From Candidatus Hydrogenedens sp. (lineage in GTDB: Bacteria > Hydrogenedentota > Hydrogenedentia > Hydrogenedentales > JAEUWI01): a DNA stretch of 35,329 nucleotides. Within the stretch, counting starts at the first letter, position 1. Every line of letters starts with the position of its first letter. The notes under the pieces are model-generated. The model saw only the letters and a program-made list of their open reading frames with translations. It had not been told where the DNA came from and searched no databases. The position numbers were made by a program, and so were the translations under genes. This document shows, piece after piece, positions 34,821 through 35,329 of this stretch. The stretch lies in NCBI GenBank assembly GCA_016125095.1, contig WGMK01000020.1, forward strand, positions 1 through 35,329, in the 5' to 3' direction.

Positions 34821-35329
34821 TGATCTGTAGCGAAACGCGCTCGGTGGAGTTCGGGCTGAAAAAACGGTGTCCTTCGCATTTATTCGTACTCGTTACTACG
34901 ATTGAACTTACAGCCTTCGCCAAGTAAGCTGGGACGATGCTCAGAATTATCAGAATCTGCTGCGGGTGGCTGTTTCGCAGGGTCAATATCATCGCGAATT
35001 TGACGGCTGAGAATCTGGCCCTCCGCCAGCAACTGCTCGTGCTCAAGCGGAATCAGAAGCGCCTGAAGTTGGAAGAGCGAGACCGGCTGTTCTGGGTCGC
35101 GCTTTCTGGTATCTGGTCAGGTTGGCGCGATGCATTGGTCTTCGTCCACCCCGATACGGTGATACGTTGGCATCGGGAGGGTTTCAGGCGCTACTGGCGG
35201 CGGAAATCCCAGACCGTCAAACGTGGAAGGCCGGTGCTGGACCCTGAAGTCCGGGCACTGATTCTCAAGATGGGCAATGCGAATCCGCGCTGGGGCGCTC
35301 CGAAGATTCACGGAGAACTACTCAAGCTC
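34821..35329 (+). mobile_element. IS3-superfamily insertion sequence, copy C (runs off the right edge)
   Basis: The left end TGATCTGTAGCGAAACGCGC followed by TCGGTGGAGTTCGGGCTG matches the left termini of copies A (13332) and B (21369) over about 45 bases. Only 116 bases separate it from its transposase start, against about 430 in A and B, and the transposase is a different one. The right end lies outside the window. Confidence 0.8.
34937..35329 (+). CDS. Transposase of IS copy C, N-terminal part (truncated by window edge)
   Basis: From ATG 34937 the frame stays open for 131 codons to the window end. It reads MLRIIRICCGWLFRRVNI, ENLALRQQLLVLKRNQKRLK, RDRLFWVALSGIWSGWRDAL, VHPDTVIRWHREGFRRYW, RGRPVLDPEVRALILKMG and NPRWGAPKIHGELLKL. 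This is the helix-turn-helix N-terminal half of a common single-ORF integrase-core transposase. The layout parallels the transposase at 13763 (leucine-rich helix, GRP motif, RWG-RI-GEL helix) but identity is low. The DDE core lies beyond the window. Confidence 0.9.
   Translation, partial: MLRIIRICCGWLFRRVNIIANLTAENLALRQQLLVLKRNQKRLKLEERDRLFWVALSGIWSGWRDALVFVHPDTVIRWHREGFRRYWRRKSQTVKRGRPVLDPEVRALILKMGNANPRWGAPKIHGELLKL

Overview
The window reads as a chromosomal segment of a high-GC, Gram-negative bacterium of the PVC/Hydrogenedentota type. The lineage is inferred from gene style: DUF1559-like prepilins, a TAT-exported Gfo/Idh/MocA oxidoreductase, a BNR sialidase-like protein, a sulfatase fragment, large secreted proteins with Glu-Gly-rich 'EGEGE' linkers, and a duplicated Leu-rich dockerin-like tail. 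I could not test it by search.

Layout. (1) 1-5062 is a complete type II-C CRISPR-Cas locus: an array entering from the left edge, cas2, cas1 and a compact 1048-residue cas9 on the minus strand, and a tracrRNA transcribed divergently from the cas9 start. The anti-repeat starts exactly where a near-consensus promoter predicts. The cas operon's own promoter appears to lie inside the anti-repeat. (2) 5155-13137 is ordinary chromosome: a prepilin-like protein with a DUF6607 protein, an oxidoreductase, an intergenic block of nested palindromes, a sialidase-like protein, an FLVCR-like MFS transporter and a two-helix K+ channel with an RCK domain. (3) 13208-22064 is an IS-scarred region. A sulfatase gene is cut after 41 codons by an IS3-type element, which abuts a truncated second copy. 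Two genes of lower GC follow: an unknown anchored protein and a giant beta-helix/lamin-tail/metzincin protein that has lost its 5' end to a third IS remnant. (4) 22065-23240 is a second prepilin-like gene with a strong terminator. (5) 23497-34805 is four consecutive genes for large secreted proteins built from a shared set of modules: 'choice-of-anchor J'-like domains, lamin-tail domains (LTD), DNase I-like endonuclease/exonuclease/phosphatase (EEP) domains, InlB-like repeats, PKD, thrombospondin type 3-like calcium repeats, EG linkers and C-terminal sorting signals. (6) 34821 to the end is another IS with the same left terminus but a different transposase.

How it fits together. The CRISPR locus has all known essential parts (adaptation, effector, tracrRNA, array) and its catalytic residues look intact. 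The 23.5-34.8 kb cluster looks like a co-transcribed extracellular nuclease/phosphodiesterase and adhesin set, possibly for scavenging nucleic acid or phosphate at the cell surface; that role is inferred from the EEP+LTD pairing known in secreted nucleases such as ExeM and Xds. The strongest candidates for something new are the overlapping tracrRNA/cas promoter arrangement, the modular secreted nuclease operon with its sorting signals, and the IS group that keeps one terminus with different transposases.
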